Positions 44,896 to 54,651 of a stretch of 64,000 bases of DNA are shown piece by piece (position 1 is the stretch's first letter; every line of letters starts with the position of its first letter). The stretch is from NCBI GenBank assembly GCA_005862285.1, contig SZXW01000010.1, positions 496,001-560,000 on the forward strand. Reading direction: 5' to 3'. The notes under the pieces were generated by a model, which ran no database searches, was not told where the DNA came from, and saw only the letters and a program-made list of their open reading frames with translations. Position numbers and translations under genes: made by a program. The stretch is from Chlorobium sp. GTDB lineage: Bacteria; Bacteroidota; Chlorobiia; Chlorobiales; Chlorobiaceae.

Positions 44896-45540
44896 TCAAC
44901 TCACAATACTTTCTGCCATAAGCTCGGCCTGACGGATCACCAGTTATGTGGCACTCTCTTGAGCATCCGGAGGATATCCATACTTCGTAAGCAAGCGGCG
45001 GATCGTTCGGCGCATATCGTCCCGAACCGTCTCCCGCTTTGTCCAATCGAGGGTGGCTTTGGATTTGATCCGGTCAGAAAGCTCTCTCGCAATCAGCTTG
45101 AGCGTCTCGTCCTGCATGACCTGACGGGCCGATTCATTATCTGCGAGCGCATCGTAGAACGCAACTTCCTCTTCATTGAGGCCTGACGACTTACCCTTCT
45201 CCACCTCACATCGAATGGTCCTGGCAAGACCGATCAGCTCCTCGATAACCTGAGCTGTCGTAATGGCACGGTTGATGTAACGTGTCAATGTGGTTTCGAG
45301 AGATTCACGAAATCCCCGCGACTGCACGATATTAACGCGTTCACGGCAGCGAATCTGGTCGTCAAGCTCTGATGACTGTTTTGCTCTACTGGAGACGAAA
45401 CCCTTCCTGTCGATCCCTTTGACATATAAAAGAAACGTGTCGATATTGGTCACGGATTTCGACACATAATCAAAACGTGTCGATGGCATCAACAGGTCAT
45501 GGGAACATGTCGATCCGACGTCTGACAATTGACAGATCAT
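44896..45540 (-). pseudogene. hsdR: Type I restriction enzyme R subunit, 3'-end remnant
   Basis: From about codon 50 the frame matches the C-terminal helical part of HsdR (DUF3387-type): RYINRAITTAQVIEELIGLA, EEEVAFYDALADNESARQV, ELSDRIKSKATLDWTKRETV and LTKYGYPPDAQESAT. The DEAD-box motor and nuclease parts are absent. A TAA at 44944-44946 stops the frame, but reading past it continues the family tail (LVIRQAELMAESIVS) to a TGA at 44896, so this is a nonsense mutation. The first ~45 codons ([20 protein letters not shown]...) do not fit HsdR. It overlaps the end of the Fic gene by 4 bp. Confidence 0.8.
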
Positions 45541-46628
45541 GGATGTCCCTCCTTGAGCAGGTCGAGCAGGACGAGGTTCACGTAGATACGCTCACGCCCT
45601 GCCATCTCGCTGGAAAGGATGCCTGCATCTTCAAGAGCACGGAGGTAGTCGGCGGCGGTCTGGCGTTTGGCGATTCCAGCATCGACCAGGAATGAGATCT
45701 TGGTGTATGGCTGGTGGAATATAAGTTCAACAAGCTCTTTTGTGTAGATCCTCGGCAGATCGCGGCGAACAAGCTCGATAGTCTGGTCGAGCAGTTGACG
45801 GATGGAGAGGATGCGACCGGCGGTCCAGCGTGCAGTCTCCTCTACGCCACGGAGCATGAAAACAATCCAGGATTCCCAAGCCTGCCCTTTGGAAACTTCG
45901 AGAAGCAGACGATAGTACTCCCTCTTGTTCCTGATAATATAACCGCTGAGGTAGAGCACCGGGAGATCGAGCAAACCGGCGTGAATAAGGTAGAGGATAT
46001 TGAGAATTCGGCCGGTGCGCCCATTGCCGTCGGAAAAGGGGTGAATGGCTTCGAACTGGTAGTGGGCCACGGCCATGCGAATCAGCTCATCCGGACCGTC
46101 ATTTGAGGACAGCCAGGAGACAAGATTCTCAAGCTTCCCGGAAATGAGATCTCCTCCGCTCGGCGGTGTGTAATAGACTTCACGGGTTTGGGAGTTTCCG
46201 ATGAACACATCCTCGCCGACCTGGCGGAAATCGACCTTTTCGTCACTTAGAATCGAGCATATGTCGCTGAACAACTCCACGGAAAGACCACGTTTCCTGA
46301 CAACCTCATATCCCCTGTGCAGAGCGGTGCGGTATCGAAGGACTTCTTTGGTTTGCGGGTCGGCAGACCTTGCTTCGTCCAGTGCAGCCCTAAAAAGGGC
46401 GTCACGCGTAGTCAGGATATTCTCGATCTCGGAACTGGCCTGGGCTTCCTGAAGCGGAATGGCGTTGATCAGGATTGCCTGATCGGGGATCAGGCCGCCC
46501 GCTCCTTTCAACTCGGCCAGCGCACGGGTTGCCCTGAGGCATTGCTTCAGCACCGGAGCGGTCTCGATGTCCTCCCGGGGAGGCAACGAAGGCAACGCAT
46601 CAAAAGGAATATTGGGATCAAAGGTCAT
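45537..46628 (-). CDS. Fic-domain protein (AMPylator type)
   Basis: The 363 aa protein is a complete class II-like Fic protein. The inhibitory helix motif S-x-x-x-E-N is present in [11 protein letters not shown] near residue 73, and the Fic active-site loop [19 protein letters not shown] near residue 200 contains the catalytic His and the ATP-binding GNGR. A C-terminal winged-helix-like region follows ([20 protein letters not shown] near 325). Fic enzymes transfer AMP to hydroxyl groups of target proteins; the inhibitory helix keeps them off. It sits between remnants of hsdM and hsdR, a common place for fic in type I restriction loci, and is the only intact gene left there. ATG at 46628 is preferred to the frame start at 46670. 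Confidence 0.88.
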   Translation of the reverse strand: MTFDPNIPFDALPSLPPREDIETAPVLKQCLRATRALAELKGAGGLIPDQAILINAIPLQEAQASSEIENILTTRDALFRAALDEARSADPQTKEVLRYRTALHRGYEVVRKRGLSVELFSDICSILSDEKVDFRQVGEDVFIGNSQTREVYYTPPSGGDLISGKLENLVSWLSSNDGPDELIRMAVAHYQFEAIHPFSDGNGRTGRILNILYLIHAGLLDLPVLYLSGYIIRNKREYYRLLLEVSKGQAWESWIVFMLRGVEETARWTAGRILSIRQLLDQTIELVRRDLPRIYTKELVELIFHQPYTKISFLVDAGIAKRQTAADYLRALEDAGILSSEMAGRERIYVNLVLLDLLKEGHP

Positions 46629-46827
46629 ATCCCAGCCCCACCAGCTTCGCCCGACGAGCCTCAAAAGCATCAGATATATACTTGAGAAAAATCAGGCCAA
46701 GCACAACATGCTTGTATTCCGCTGCATCAATAGAGCCGCGAAGCTTGTCAGCCGCCTGCCAAAGCTCCTCCGGGTCGATCCCCAGCTCTCCGGCGGTTAT
46801 GATTTGCTCGTCAGTATTAGCTAACAT
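46618..46827 (-). pseudogene. hsdM: Type I restriction methylase subunit, 5'-end remnant
   Basis: The 69-codon frame starts like HsdM ([20 protein letters not shown], then [20 protein letters not shown] and [13 protein letters not shown]) but breaks off after about 62 residues into out-of-frame sequence ending VGLGYDL. The methylase domain and target-recognition subunit are missing. It overlaps the fic start by 11 bp, so the deletion has joined the hsdM head to the region just before fic. Confidence 0.85.
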
Positions 46828-47413
46828 GTTTATTATTATCTATTTGGTCGGGTGCAGAGTGGCTAACTTAAACAGTCTTATTTCTGTAAGACAAGTTCGT
46901 AAATCGGTACAGTCTTTTAGACATCCTGTTATTTTAAATCGGCAATTTCACTACGGCAAAAAATCACCCTACGAGAGGCAATATTCCAAATAACGTATTT
47001 TCTAAAAACACTTTCCCATAAATCACACTGACAAGACAGCTGGCTCCTTTCAAATCATGAGAATTATCCGGGTTTAATCTGATTCTTCAATTGAAAATAT
47101 ACCTCAATTATTGAGTGAATTTTCAAGTACAATGTTATCTGTTTATTACTGTTACTGTTATCACTTCTATAAATATAGATTACGTCTTATTTTTAAAGAC
47201 TTTGTTGTTTTAGGTTTTATTACCCGGAACACATCAGAAAATATAACCGAGATAAATCTTTTGTTCTGATCTGATAAGCTGTTGCACATTTCAAGTCTTA
47301 ACTTGAAGCGACAGATATCATTAAATCATTAAAATTTATACAATTAATAAGCTTTAAAAGTTATTGGAGATAATTTTATACATTACTACCGTCACTTCAA
47401 AAACCTATGACGG
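46828..47413. other. AT-rich intergenic region between the restriction remnant and the ABC gene
   Basis: 586 bp with no gene I can support. It must contain the promoters of the divergent hsdM head and the ABC transporter. The composition is more AT-rich than the neighbours, in keeping with decayed sequence. Confidence 0.4.
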
Positions 47414-49165
47414 ATGAAAAACCTGCTCAGCCTTAAACCCTACCTGCTCAGGTACAGAAAAAACCTCCTTACAGGCTTCGTATTCATCGTCCTGACGAAT
47501 TTTTTTGCCATCATCGGACCAAAATACATAGGAATTGCCATTGATACAATGAACAGGCCGTTCAAAATAGGCTCTGTTACCGCTGCTGTCGGTTTCTATG
47601 TGTTTTATGCAATCCTGAGCGGTTTTTTTCTGTTTCTCGTACGCCAGAAAATCATCGTCACGTCACGGCTTATCGAATACGATCTCAAAAACGATTATTA
47701 CCGCCATCTGCAGAAACTGTCGAGATCGTTCTTCAATACAACCACGACCGGAGAACTCATTTCAAGAGGCACCAATGACCTCAATGCTATCAGGGAATTT
47801 CTCGGTCCCGGCATCATGTATTCATGCAATACTTTTTTCCGGCTCCTTTTTGCCCTGATCGCCATGATCGCCCTTTCGCCAAAACTGACCTTCTTTGCAC
47901 TTCTCCCCGCTCCGATCCTTAGCTATTCGGTCTACAAGATCGGCAGCAACATGCAGAAGCGCACGAAAAGCATTCAGGAGAGCTATGCCGCAATAACCAA
48001 TCTGGTACAGGAGAACCTCTCCGGCATACGGATCGTGAAAAGCTATGTCAGAGAAACTTTTGAAGTAAAACGTTTCGAAGATCTTAACAGGGATTATTAC
48101 CGGAAAAACCTTTCTCTCGCAAAACTTGAGGCGCTGTTCTATGCTTTTCTTACCGCCCTAACGGCATTCTCGCTTCTGCCAGTCGTCTGGGTCGGAGGTC
48201 TGAGCGTCATCGAGGGCAGTATGACCATCGGAGGAATCGCACAGTTTATCGTCTATGTATCCATGCTGACATGGCCGATCATTTCGATCGGTTGGGTTAC
48301 CAGCATTATCCAGAGAGCATCCTCCGCTCAGGTCCGGCTCAATGAAATTTTCCATACAAAACCGGACATCACCGCCAATGAAGGTATTTCGCCATCCGTC
48401 AAAACCTTTCAGGGATCGCTTTCTTTCCGCGATGTGAGTTTTCATTACCCAGGCCATGAAAACCATCCGATCCTGAAACATATCTCGCTCGATATCGCTC
48501 CAGGTTCCAGAGTCGCTATCGTTGGGGCTACAGGCTCGGGCAAAACGACACTGGTGAACCTTATACCGAGACTCTACGACCCTGTCGCCGGATCTGTCCT
48601 GATTGACGGGATCGACAACAGGCTCCTGCCTCTGGAAACTCTCAGGGAACAGATCGGGTTTGTCCCGCAGGTCAATTTCCTCTTTTCGGATACCATTGAA
48701 AACAACATCAACTGGGGAAGCCGCAACGATGACGTGAACGATGTGATTGACGCAAGCAGGATCGCCATGCTTCATGACGATGTCGTCGATTTTCCAGACG
48801 GGTTCAAAACCATGCTTGGAGAAAAAGGCATCAATCTTTCCGGCGGACAGAAACAGCGGGCATGCATTTCAAGAGCTGTCGCATGGAAACCGCGAGTGCT
48901 TGTGCTCGATGATGCGCTTTCGGCCGTCGATACCGGAACGGAAGCCCGGATTTTCGAGGCGCTGCTGCAGAAACTTCCCGATACTACGATCATCCTTATC
49001 AGCCACAGGATTTCAACGGTGAAAAACTGCGACCGCATCATCGTTCTCAAGGATGGCTCCATTGCAGAAAGCGGAACCCATGAAGAGCTGCTGAAGCAGC
49101 AGCATCTCTATGCCGAACTTTACAACCAACAGCTCCTCGAGGAGGAAATCCTCTCAATCTCATAA
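47414..49165 (+). CDS. ABC exporter, membrane and ATPase domains fused
   Basis: The 583 aa half-transporter has six membrane helices in residues 1-320 (beginning [19 protein letters not shown]) and an ATPase domain at about 335-583: Walker [17 protein letters not shown] near 377, signature [17 protein letters not shown] near 475, Walker [15 protein letters not shown] near 495 and the His switch ILISHRIST near 530. It would work as a dimer, exporting lipids, drugs or peptides. The layout is like MsbA and multidrug exporters. The start ATG at 47414 is well placed before the first helix. Its last six bases overlap the convergent purT end. Confidence 0.9.
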   Translation: MKNLLSLKPYLLRYRKNLLTGFVFIVLTNFFAIIGPKYIGIAIDTMNRPFKIGSVTAAVGFYVFYAILSGFFLFLVRQKIIVTSRLIEYDLKNDYYRHLQKLSRSFFNTTTTGELISRGTNDLNAIREFLGPGIMYSCNTFFRLLFALIAMIALSPKLTFFALLPAPILSYSVYKIGSNMQKRTKSIQESYAAITNLVQENLSGIRIVKSYVRETFEVKRFEDLNRDYYRKNLSLAKLEALFYAFLTALTAFSLLPVVWVGGLSVIEGSMTIGGIAQFIVYVSMLTWPIISIGWVTSIIQRASSAQVRLNEIFHTKPDITANEGISPSVKTFQGSLSFRDVSFHYPGHENHPILKHISLDIAPGSRVAIVGATGSGKTTLVNLIPRLYDPVAGSVLIDGIDNRLLPLETLREQIGFVPQVNFLFSDTIENNINWGSRNDDVNDVIDASRIAMLHDDVVDFPDGFKTMLGEKGINLSGGQKQRACISRAVAWKPRVLVLDDALSAVDTGTEARIFEALLQKLPDTTIILISHRISTVKNCDRIIVLKDGSIAESGTHEELLKQQHLYAELYNQQLLEEEILSIS

Positions 49166-50341
49166 ACTCGCCTGCTCACTCTCGACCCTCACCTTTTTCG
49201 CGTTGGCGATCGCTTTTGCTTTCAGTGCAGCGATATCGCTGTCCGGTTCGTCATAAACAAGCGCCACACCCATTCGCCTGTAGGGACGCGTACTCGGCTT
49301 GCCGAAAATGCGAATGTCGGTGCGAGGTTCTTTCAGGGCATCTTCCACACCGGTATAAGCAGGATTTCCGCCCTCTTTGCCGGCAAGGATCACGGCGCTT
49401 GCGCCAGCCTTCAGCAGCTCGATTTCAGGAATGGGAAGGTCGAGTACAGCCCGGGCATGCAGCTCGAACTCGTTCAGGTTCTGCGTTCCGGCAAGAGTTA
49501 CCATGCCGGTATCATGAGGACGCGGAGAAAGTTCGGAAAAATATATCCCGTCATCCGCAAGGAAAAATTCTACCCCCCAGATGCCGGCACCAGTCAGCGA
49601 TCGGGTTACTTTATCTGCTATTTCCCGCGCCTCTTTCAGATCTGCGTAGCTGATAACGCATGGCTGCCAGCTTTCCTGGTAATCCCCGCGTTCCTGGCGA
49701 TGCCCTATCGGAGGGCAGAACAGCGTTTCGCCGTTTTTCCGGGTCACGGTAAGCAGCGTTATTTCCGTATGAAAATTCACGAACGATTCCACGATCACTT
49801 CCGCGATGTCGCCGCGCTTGCCGCTCTGCGAATAACTCCAGGCTTTTTCGATCTCCTCTTCCGTTCTGATCACGGACTGGCCCTTGCCCGACGAGCTCAT
49901 CAGGGGTTTAACAACACAGGGCAGCCCCAGCTCACAGGCCGCCGATCTGAGCTCTTCGAGCGTAGAGGCATAACGATAGTCCGCCGTTCGAAGACCGAGC
50001 TCCTTCGAGGCCAGATCTCGTATCGCCCTTCGGTTCATGGTGAAATTCGCCGCACGGGCCGAAGGAACAACCTGTATCCCCTGCTTTTCATAGTCATAAA
50101 AGCGCTCAGTACGAATCGCCTCGATTTCAGGAACAATAACATCTGGCCGGTGTTTCGCAACAATGGCATCGAGCGCTGCACCATCGAGCATGTTGATCAC
50201 TTCACGTTCATCGGCAACCTGCTGTGCCGGTGCATCGTTGTAACTGTCGACGGCAATCACATATTGACCAAGGCGTTTTGCCGCAATGACGAATTCCCTG
50301 CCGAGTTCTCCGCTGCCGAGCAGCATGATTTTCTTTGCCAT
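49160..50341 (-). CDS. purT: Formate-dependent phosphoribosylglycinamide formyltransferase
   Basis: The 393 aa ATP-grasp enzyme makes formyl-GAR from GAR, formate and ATP in purine synthesis. Features: N-terminal Rossmann part [20 protein letters not shown] near residue 6, ATP-binding [15 protein letters not shown] near 153, formate/GAR region [19 protein letters not shown] near 211 and [17 protein letters not shown] near 268. The length is full. It offers an alternative to the folate-dependent PurN. Confidence 0.95.
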   Translation of the reverse strand: MAKKIMLLGSGELGREFVIAAKRLGQYVIAVDSYNDAPAQQVADEREVINMLDGAALDAIVAKHRPDVIVPEIEAIRTERFYDYEKQGIQVVPSARAANFTMNRRAIRDLASKELGLRTADYRYASTLEELRSAACELGLPCVVKPLMSSSGKGQSVIRTEEEIEKAWSYSQSGKRGDIAEVIVESFVNFHTEITLLTVTRKNGETLFCPPIGHRQERGDYQESWQPCVISYADLKEAREIADKVTRSLTGAGIWGVEFFLADDGIYFSELSPRPHDTGMVTLAGTQNLNEFELHARAVLDLPIPEIELLKAGASAVILAGKEGGNPAYTGVEDALKEPRTDIRIFGKPSTRPYRRMGVALVYDEPDSDIAALKAKAIANAKKVRVESEQASL

Positions 50342-50407
50342 CCCGATATTTAATTATTAAAAGTTGACTTCAATTTATCCTGTCCCGAAACTTCAGGCAG
50401 GGATGAC

Positions 50408-50821
50408 TTACAAGGTAATCTTTCTTCTCAGGTTCTTGATTTCCGAATGAGCGGTCTTGCTTTCAAGGCGTTTTTCCTTCGATGCCGAAGTCGGTTTCGT
50501 TGGCTTCCGCTTTGCCGGAACATCCAGTGAACGCTGGAGCAGGACCTGAAAACGGTGCAGCGCGTCTTCACGATTCTTCACCTGTGAACGGAAACGCTGT
50601 GCCTTGATTACAATGATACCTTCGGCGGTGATGCGCCGGTCCTTCAGCTTCATCAGCCTTTCCTTAACCTCATCCGGAAGAGAAGAGGCCCGGATATCGA
50701 AATGAAGATGCACCGCAGTTTCAACCTTGTTGACATTCTGACCGCCGGCACCCTGTGAACGCATCGTCTGCAAGCGGATCTCCCGGTCAGGTATCTTTAT
50801 GGAACGGCTTATATACAGCAT
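50408..50821 (-). CDS. arfB: Peptidyl-tRNA hydrolase of the ArfB family
   Basis: The 137 aa protein has the class I release-factor catalytic loop: RSQGAGGQNVNKVETAVHLH at about residues 21-40, with the GGQ tripeptide at 26-28, and a basic C-terminal tail (residues 105-137, rich in K and R) that enters the mRNA channel of stalled ribosomes. It releases peptides from non-stop ribosomes. A 28-bp piece of its coding sequence (50723-50750) is found again at 56933-56960. It lies 27 bp after the HAD gene. Confidence 0.92.
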   Translation of the reverse strand: MLYISRSIKIPDREIRLQTMRSQGAGGQNVNKVETAVHLHFDIRASSLPDEVKERLMKLKDRRITAEGIIVIKAQRFRSQVKNREDALHRFQVLLQRSLDVPAKRKPTKPTSASKEKRLESKTAHSEIKNLRRKITL

Positions 50822-51111
50822 CGCTTCAGCAGTGAATCATAAACCCGATTAAAAATCCCCCAGTTCTTCAAAAGCCCGCGTCCAGCCGGTGAAAAGGTGC
50901 GCAGGTATTCCGCAAGCATCCGCACACCGGCAGTTATCCTCACGGTCATCGATCAGCAGAAACTCATCCGGTTGCCTGGAGCACACGCTGCCAAGAATTT
51001 GATGGAATGCCCCGGGTTCACGCTTGAGATAACCATGCTCATAGGAAAGCAGGTATCTGTCCGCCTGTTTGAGAACCGGAAAATTATTGAGCAGGAAAGT
51101 GAAATGCAGCG
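50723..51111. repeat. Source of the duplicated arfB-HAD segment
   Basis: Bases 50723-50750 (within arfB) and 50927-51111 (within the HAD gene) recur joined together at 56933-57139. The 176 bp between them are missing from the copy; the six bases CCGGCA are present at both ends (50745-50750 and 50927-50932), as expected for a microhomology-mediated deletion. Confidence 0.9.
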
Positions 51112-51442
51112 GATCTGTATCGCTCGTGATCCAGATCGCATGACGGTCGCGGAACCTCAGAAGGGCGTCTTCTATACCCTCCTTGAGCGTAAATATATCC
51201 TGCCAGGCCGTTTTCAGCTCATTGACAGGCATCCTGCGGATATCGGGATCACCGGCTATCATGGAGAGATACTCTGCCGGAGCGACAAGTCCCTTGTCGA
51301 ACATCAGTTTGACTTCGCTCACACAATAGCGGTGGAAAAGCGTTTCAGCCCCTGCTGCTCCATGCAGTGAAACCGAACTGCAGAACTTATTAAAATCGAC
51401 TTCAACGATCACATTGCCGATATCCAGCAGAATAATACCCAT
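50849..51442 (-). CDS. HAD-family phosphatase (YihX-like)
   Basis: The 197 aa protein begins ILLDIGNVIVEVDFNKF; the D-x-G-N form of HAD motif I is that of YihX-type sugar phosphatases rather than the usual D-x-D. Motif II (WITSDTDPLH near residue 105), the Lys of motif III (SYEHGYLKREPGAF near 140) and motif IV (LIDDREDN near 165) are present. The substrate is unknown, probably a sugar phosphate. The part covering residues about 111-172 is duplicated at 56955-57139. It is followed by arfB on the same strand. Confidence 0.85.
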   Translation of the reverse strand: MGIILLDIGNVIVEVDFNKFCSSVSLHGAAGAETLFHRYCVSEVKLMFDKGLVAPAEYLSMIAGDPDIRRMPVNELKTAWQDIFTLKEGIEDALLRFRDRHAIWITSDTDPLHFTFLLNNFPVLKQADRYLLSYEHGYLKREPGAFHQILGSVCSRQPDEFLLIDDREDNCRCADACGIPAHLFTGWTRAFEELGDF

Positions 51443-51480
51443 TGTTGTCTCGAAGTTGATCGCTTAAATGAAAATTCTGC

Positions 51481-52788
51481 TCATTGAGCCTCTTCACGCA
51501 AGATAATCGTCAGCAAGGTAAATATCACGGCGCCGAAAAAACTCGCAGAAAGCATGATACGCAGAACCCTGACATCCTGGATAGCCTGGGGCGCGAAAGT
51601 CCGTATCTGTGAGAAACCCTGGGTAACGAGCAATCCGTAAGCAATCGCAAAAGTCATGAACCGCCCTTTATTCAAAGAATTGAGCAGCAGTTCGTCGAAA
51701 ACCACTGCAAGCGGGAGGAGAAAAAGCATATAATAGTGGTACCATGAAATCGGGGACGCGAGAATCATGAAGCAGACAAGCAGCACGATATCCAGATCTT
51801 CACCTTTTCCCTTATCCTGCATGGTTTCCGGCCGCCTGCGCATTGCTCGGACAACCCCTGCGAGCAGAATGAACACCAGCAGGTAACGCAGGAGTGTGAC
51901 CTGCTGAGACGAGCCGACCATTTCCCATCCGTTGACATCACCCGTTGTTAAAGCGTGAAGCAGAAAACCGTTTATCGACTGGTTGTTGAAGGCAGCTATC
52001 CCGCCGGACTTCAACTGCATCAGAACTAACGTTACATAGGCCTGTATACCGGCCGGCCCGGTCGTCACCCAGCTTGCGGCAACTATCGCAATGGCGCCGG
52101 CAAGCATCCCTGCCACCACTTTCCATTCCCGGCGCCACACATAGTAGATAATGAAGAGCGCCGGTGTGAATTTCAGGGGAACGATGAGGCCGAAAACGGC
52201 ACCGGCAGGAAACTTCCATCCCTTTTTCAGGAAGTAATAAGACATGGTAAAGCAAAACAGCACAAGAGCCGAGATATTTCCGAGCCAGAGATTATCGAAT
52301 ACCGGCTGGAACGTCAGGCAAATGAAAATGATCCATGCATTGCGCAAGCCGGAAAACCGCGGATCCCCACTCCACGGTCGAGCCAGCACGATGAAAAGGA
52401 TTGCCAGACAGGTGAGCACACTGTTGATTGCAAACCAGATCCGGGCCGCTATGATGTAATCCATGCGGGACAAGGGAACAAATATCCAGGCATAAGCTGC
52501 AGGATATAGCCAGGCAGTCGCCAGAGGACTCCGGGGAAAGTAAAAGTGCTGAAAGTGATCCAGGTACGCTTTTGAACTTGTTATGAGCTCGGCCCCTGAC
52601 AGAGGAAAAAGATCCGCAGTACTGCCTGAATCGAGCAGCTTTCCTGCAACGTAATAGGGCGAAAAATCAATGGCGAATATCGGGTTGCCGATACTGTTGA
52701 TGCTGTGATACATGAAAAAGGAGACAGCGAATGCGGCAAGGAGCAGTGCGCTCAGTGCGGTGAAATTGCCGCCTGCTTGATTGTTCAT
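51481..52788 (-). CDS. GT87/DUF2029 membrane glycosyltransferase
   Basis: The 435 aa protein has about ten membrane helices and the pattern of GT87 mannosyltransferases: DFSPYYVAGKLLDSG near residue 43 (catalytic Asp in the first loop), LWLGNISALVLFC near 185, and LKFTPALFIIYYVWRREWKV near 215. Known members use polyprenyl-phosphate sugars as donor outside the membrane. ATG at 52788 is chosen because GGAGG lies 8 bases before it; the frame runs 68 codons upstream without membrane-protein character. It lies 39 bp from the HAD gene end. Confidence 0.82.
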   Translation of the reverse strand: MNNQAGGNFTALSALLLAAFAVSFFMYHSINSIGNPIFAIDFSPYYVAGKLLDSGSTADLFPLSGAELITSSKAYLDHFQHFYFPRSPLATAWLYPAAYAWIFVPLSRMDYIIAARIWFAINSVLTCLAILFIVLARPWSGDPRFSGLRNAWIIFICLTFQPVFDNLWLGNISALVLFCFTMSYYFLKKGWKFPAGAVFGLIVPLKFTPALFIIYYVWRREWKVVAGMLAGAIAIVAASWVTTGPAGIQAYVTLVLMQLKSGGIAAFNNQSINGFLLHALTTGDVNGWEMVGSSQQVTLLRYLLVFILLAGVVRAMRRRPETMQDKGKGEDLDIVLLVCFMILASPISWYHYYMLFLLPLAVVFDELLLNSLNKGRFMTFAIAYGLLVTQGFSQIRTFAPQAIQDVRVLRIMLSASFFGAVIFTLLTIILREEAQ

Positions 52789-52948
52789 TGTACAATCCTC
52801 CGTTTTGTCATGTTTGCATTGATATATATCTTTTTCCTGAAAATTTCCCGTCCCATGTTGCGGAAAATACAGTAGAAACAATATAGTACTTATGACAACG
52901 AACTCCGGGCAGATAAAAAGAAACTGTCTCAGGGGATATTTCCTGAAA

Positions 52949-53274
52949 TCATCGCCCTTCATGCGTGCATACTTGGCGAGATAGATCGGCATCGATAATC
53001 GGATACCTGCCCCGCCCGTTCAATTTCATAAGGTTCCCCGTTCCGTTCTCGAAGAACTCCTTCTGCCACCGGTAGAAGAAGACGGTTGGCTGCAGCTTGT
53101 ATTGGTCGCATAGGTCAGAAACCGGTATTCGGTCAACCAGATGCCGTTTGAGGATGAAAACCTTCTCTTGTGGGGTGTAATTTTTTCGATGTTTGCGCAT
53201 GGTGAATTTCTCCGTTTTTGTACGCTAACTCAAACGGCGGAATTCTCCAATTCACGCTGAACCAAAACAGGTCA
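52949..53274 (-). mobile_element. Truncated IS (IS3-family-like) remnant
   Basis: An 83-codon frame (52949-53200) begins MRKHRKNYTPQEKVFILKRH and runs through VSDLCDQYKLQPTVFFYRWQ, the helix-turn-helix head of an IS3-family OrfA transposase. After about 53 residues (KEFFENG) the similarity ends and the frame goes into unrelated sequence. Upstream, 53201-53274 looks like the IS end (CCAAAACAGGTCA at 53262-53274, TG-ended on the minus strand). The remaining transposase and other end are absent, so it is dead. The AT-rich island begins at once beyond it. Confidence 0.7.
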
Positions 53275-53494
53275 CTACAGATATCAAAACTGTATCATTT
53301 TATATCTTGATTAATATTAATAAAAAATAAATCTATTAAATAAAATATTTAGTATTAATGAAGTGTATGCAATAAAATCAAACAATTGCATGGCGATTAT
53401 ATGCTCTATTACGCATAGCATATAAATAATTTATATACTGTTTTATATTAAGATTAAGAAAGGGGAGAATATATTAAAATCCGATCAAATGCGT

Positions 53495-54058
53495 TTATTT
53501 GTTTTCGATATCACGAACCTTTTGATCCATCATATATGAGTTAGTATACTCAGGGTCAAATGAATAACTTTGTATCTTCCAGTATTTTGCCCGTTCTATG
53601 TCACAAACCTTTAAATCCATCATATATGCATTAGTATACTCAGGGTCAAATGAATAACTTTTTGTTTTCAAATATTTTGTATGATTTATATCTTTAATTT
53701 TATAATAACGATATTTATTTTCTATATGATTTCGGTAAATATAATTGCAAAATAATTTTGATGTTTTGATCTCTGTTCCTTTAAGCTGATTTGATTTATT
53801 ATATTTAGAGTCAGAATCGCTATAAATAATATTTGAATTGTTTGTGTAAGTTTTTGTTCCCATTTTGCCTGTGTATGGATTTATATTTCCATATGTTGAC
53901 CAATTATTTTGAAATACTCAATCCGGATTAGATCTATAGTGAGGCATAACATAAGTTCCATTTTGTCTAAAATACCCTCTAACATGAACATCAGCTAATA
54001 CTATATTATAAATCAAAATAAATATTATACTTATTTGGTAATATAATATATTCCTCAT
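53495..54058 (-). pseudogene. Secreted repeat protein gene interrupted by an in-frame TGA
   Basis: An ATG at 54058 starts a frame with a signal-peptide-like head (MRNILYYQISIIFILIYNIV, then LA) and the block DVHVRGYFRQNGTYVMPHYR SNPD, followed by a TGA at 53918-53920. The same frame then continues with NNWSTYGNINPYTGKMGTKT and runs to 53495. The two sides together match a widespread short secreted motif (GYYR-NGTYV-PHYR...N-STxGNxNPYTG), so the TGA (probably from GGA, Gly) interrupts one gene of 188 codons. The C-terminal third has two 30-residue tandem repeats. Translation from ATG at 53863 could still give a 122 aa piece, but without the signal peptide. Confidence 0.7.
53498..53677 (-). repeat. 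Two 90-bp tandem repeats at the end of the secreted-protein pseudogene
   Basis: Two adjacent 90-bp units encode KYLKTKSYSFDPEYTNAYMM... and KYWKIQSYSFDPEYTNSYMM..., 30 residues each and mostly identical. The DNA is close enough (for example TTAGTATACTCAGGGTCAAA in both) to indicate recent duplication. Confidence 0.85.
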
Positions 54059-54201
54059 TAGTCTTAATATTAGAATCTTTATAAGGGGTGATATACTTCC
54101 AGTATCTTTATTAAAATTACATCAGGAATTGACTATGCACCACGCAAAACTTCACTAAGAATACCAACTTATTATGAGCTATTGAATTTATGTTTATTGT
54201 C
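53864..54201. other. Upstream part of the interrupted gene and gap
   Basis: Up to 54058 this is the 5' half of the interrupted secreted-protein gene. From 54059 to 54201 I see only AT-rich sequence without a gene. Confidence 0.4.
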
Positions 54202-54639
54202 TTAAGTATTAGGTTGTGTTACTTTAAATAACGAAGAATTTTGTGATGAAGTAGGCTTTTGCTGAATATTGGTTAATTGTGATTTTCTGTTTTTAATTTT
54301 ATTTTCAATATTTTTCTTCGACACTTTGTCTTTTTGATTTATAATAAAAAAAATAATTCCTCCAATTATACCGGCAATTCCAAAAGAAATATTTATAAGA
54401 AATGACCATGTTGGTGATTTCTTATAAATCACACTACTTAATTCTATTAAAGTATTTATTATACTTGGAATAGCTAAGGCAAACCAAAACAAATAATTGC
54501 CCCTATTATCGCTACCATATGAATTAATAAGCATATTTAAATCATTGTCATCAACAGTATATTCTATCTTGGTAGAATCGAAGAAAATAACTCTCTTTAA
54601 ATATGTTTCATCAGTACTATTAGTGGCTTTCTCACTCAT
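54202..54639 (-). CDS. Two-helix membrane protein of unknown family
   Basis: 145 aa, AT-rich codons (many Asn, Ile, Lys, Ser). A soluble N-terminus of about 48 residues (YLKRVIFFDSTKIEYTVDDN) is followed by two membrane helices (about 49-72, NYLFWFALAIPSIINTLIEL, and 80-101, WSFLINISFGIAGIIGGIIF), then a Lys/Asn/Ser-rich tail. No family recognised. It is 12 bp from the next gene upstream and clearly part of the same island operon. Confidence 0.6.
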   Translation of the reverse strand: MSEKATNSTDETYLKRVIFFDSTKIEYTVDDNDLNMLINSYGSDNRGNYLFWFALAIPSIINTLIELSSVIYKKSPTWSFLINISFGIAGIIGGIIFFIINQKDKVSKKNIENKIKNRKSQLTNIQQKPTSSQNSSLFKVTQPNT

Positions 54640-54651
54640 AATTGTATCTCT

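Noticed and set aside
45537-46827. Fic plus remnant considered as an intact toxin-antitoxin pair (FicT/FicA)
   Set aside because: The inhibitory helix is within the Fic protein itself, and the neighbouring frames are hsdM and hsdR pieces, not an antitoxin.
53498-53677. Tandem repeats considered as a CRISPR array
   Set aside because: Only two long 90-bp units, contiguous, coding and without spacers.
53918-53920. The in-frame TGA as a selenocysteine codon
   Set aside because: No SECIS-like hairpin is visible just downstream, and the motif needs no Cys or Sec there; a Gly to stop change is simpler.
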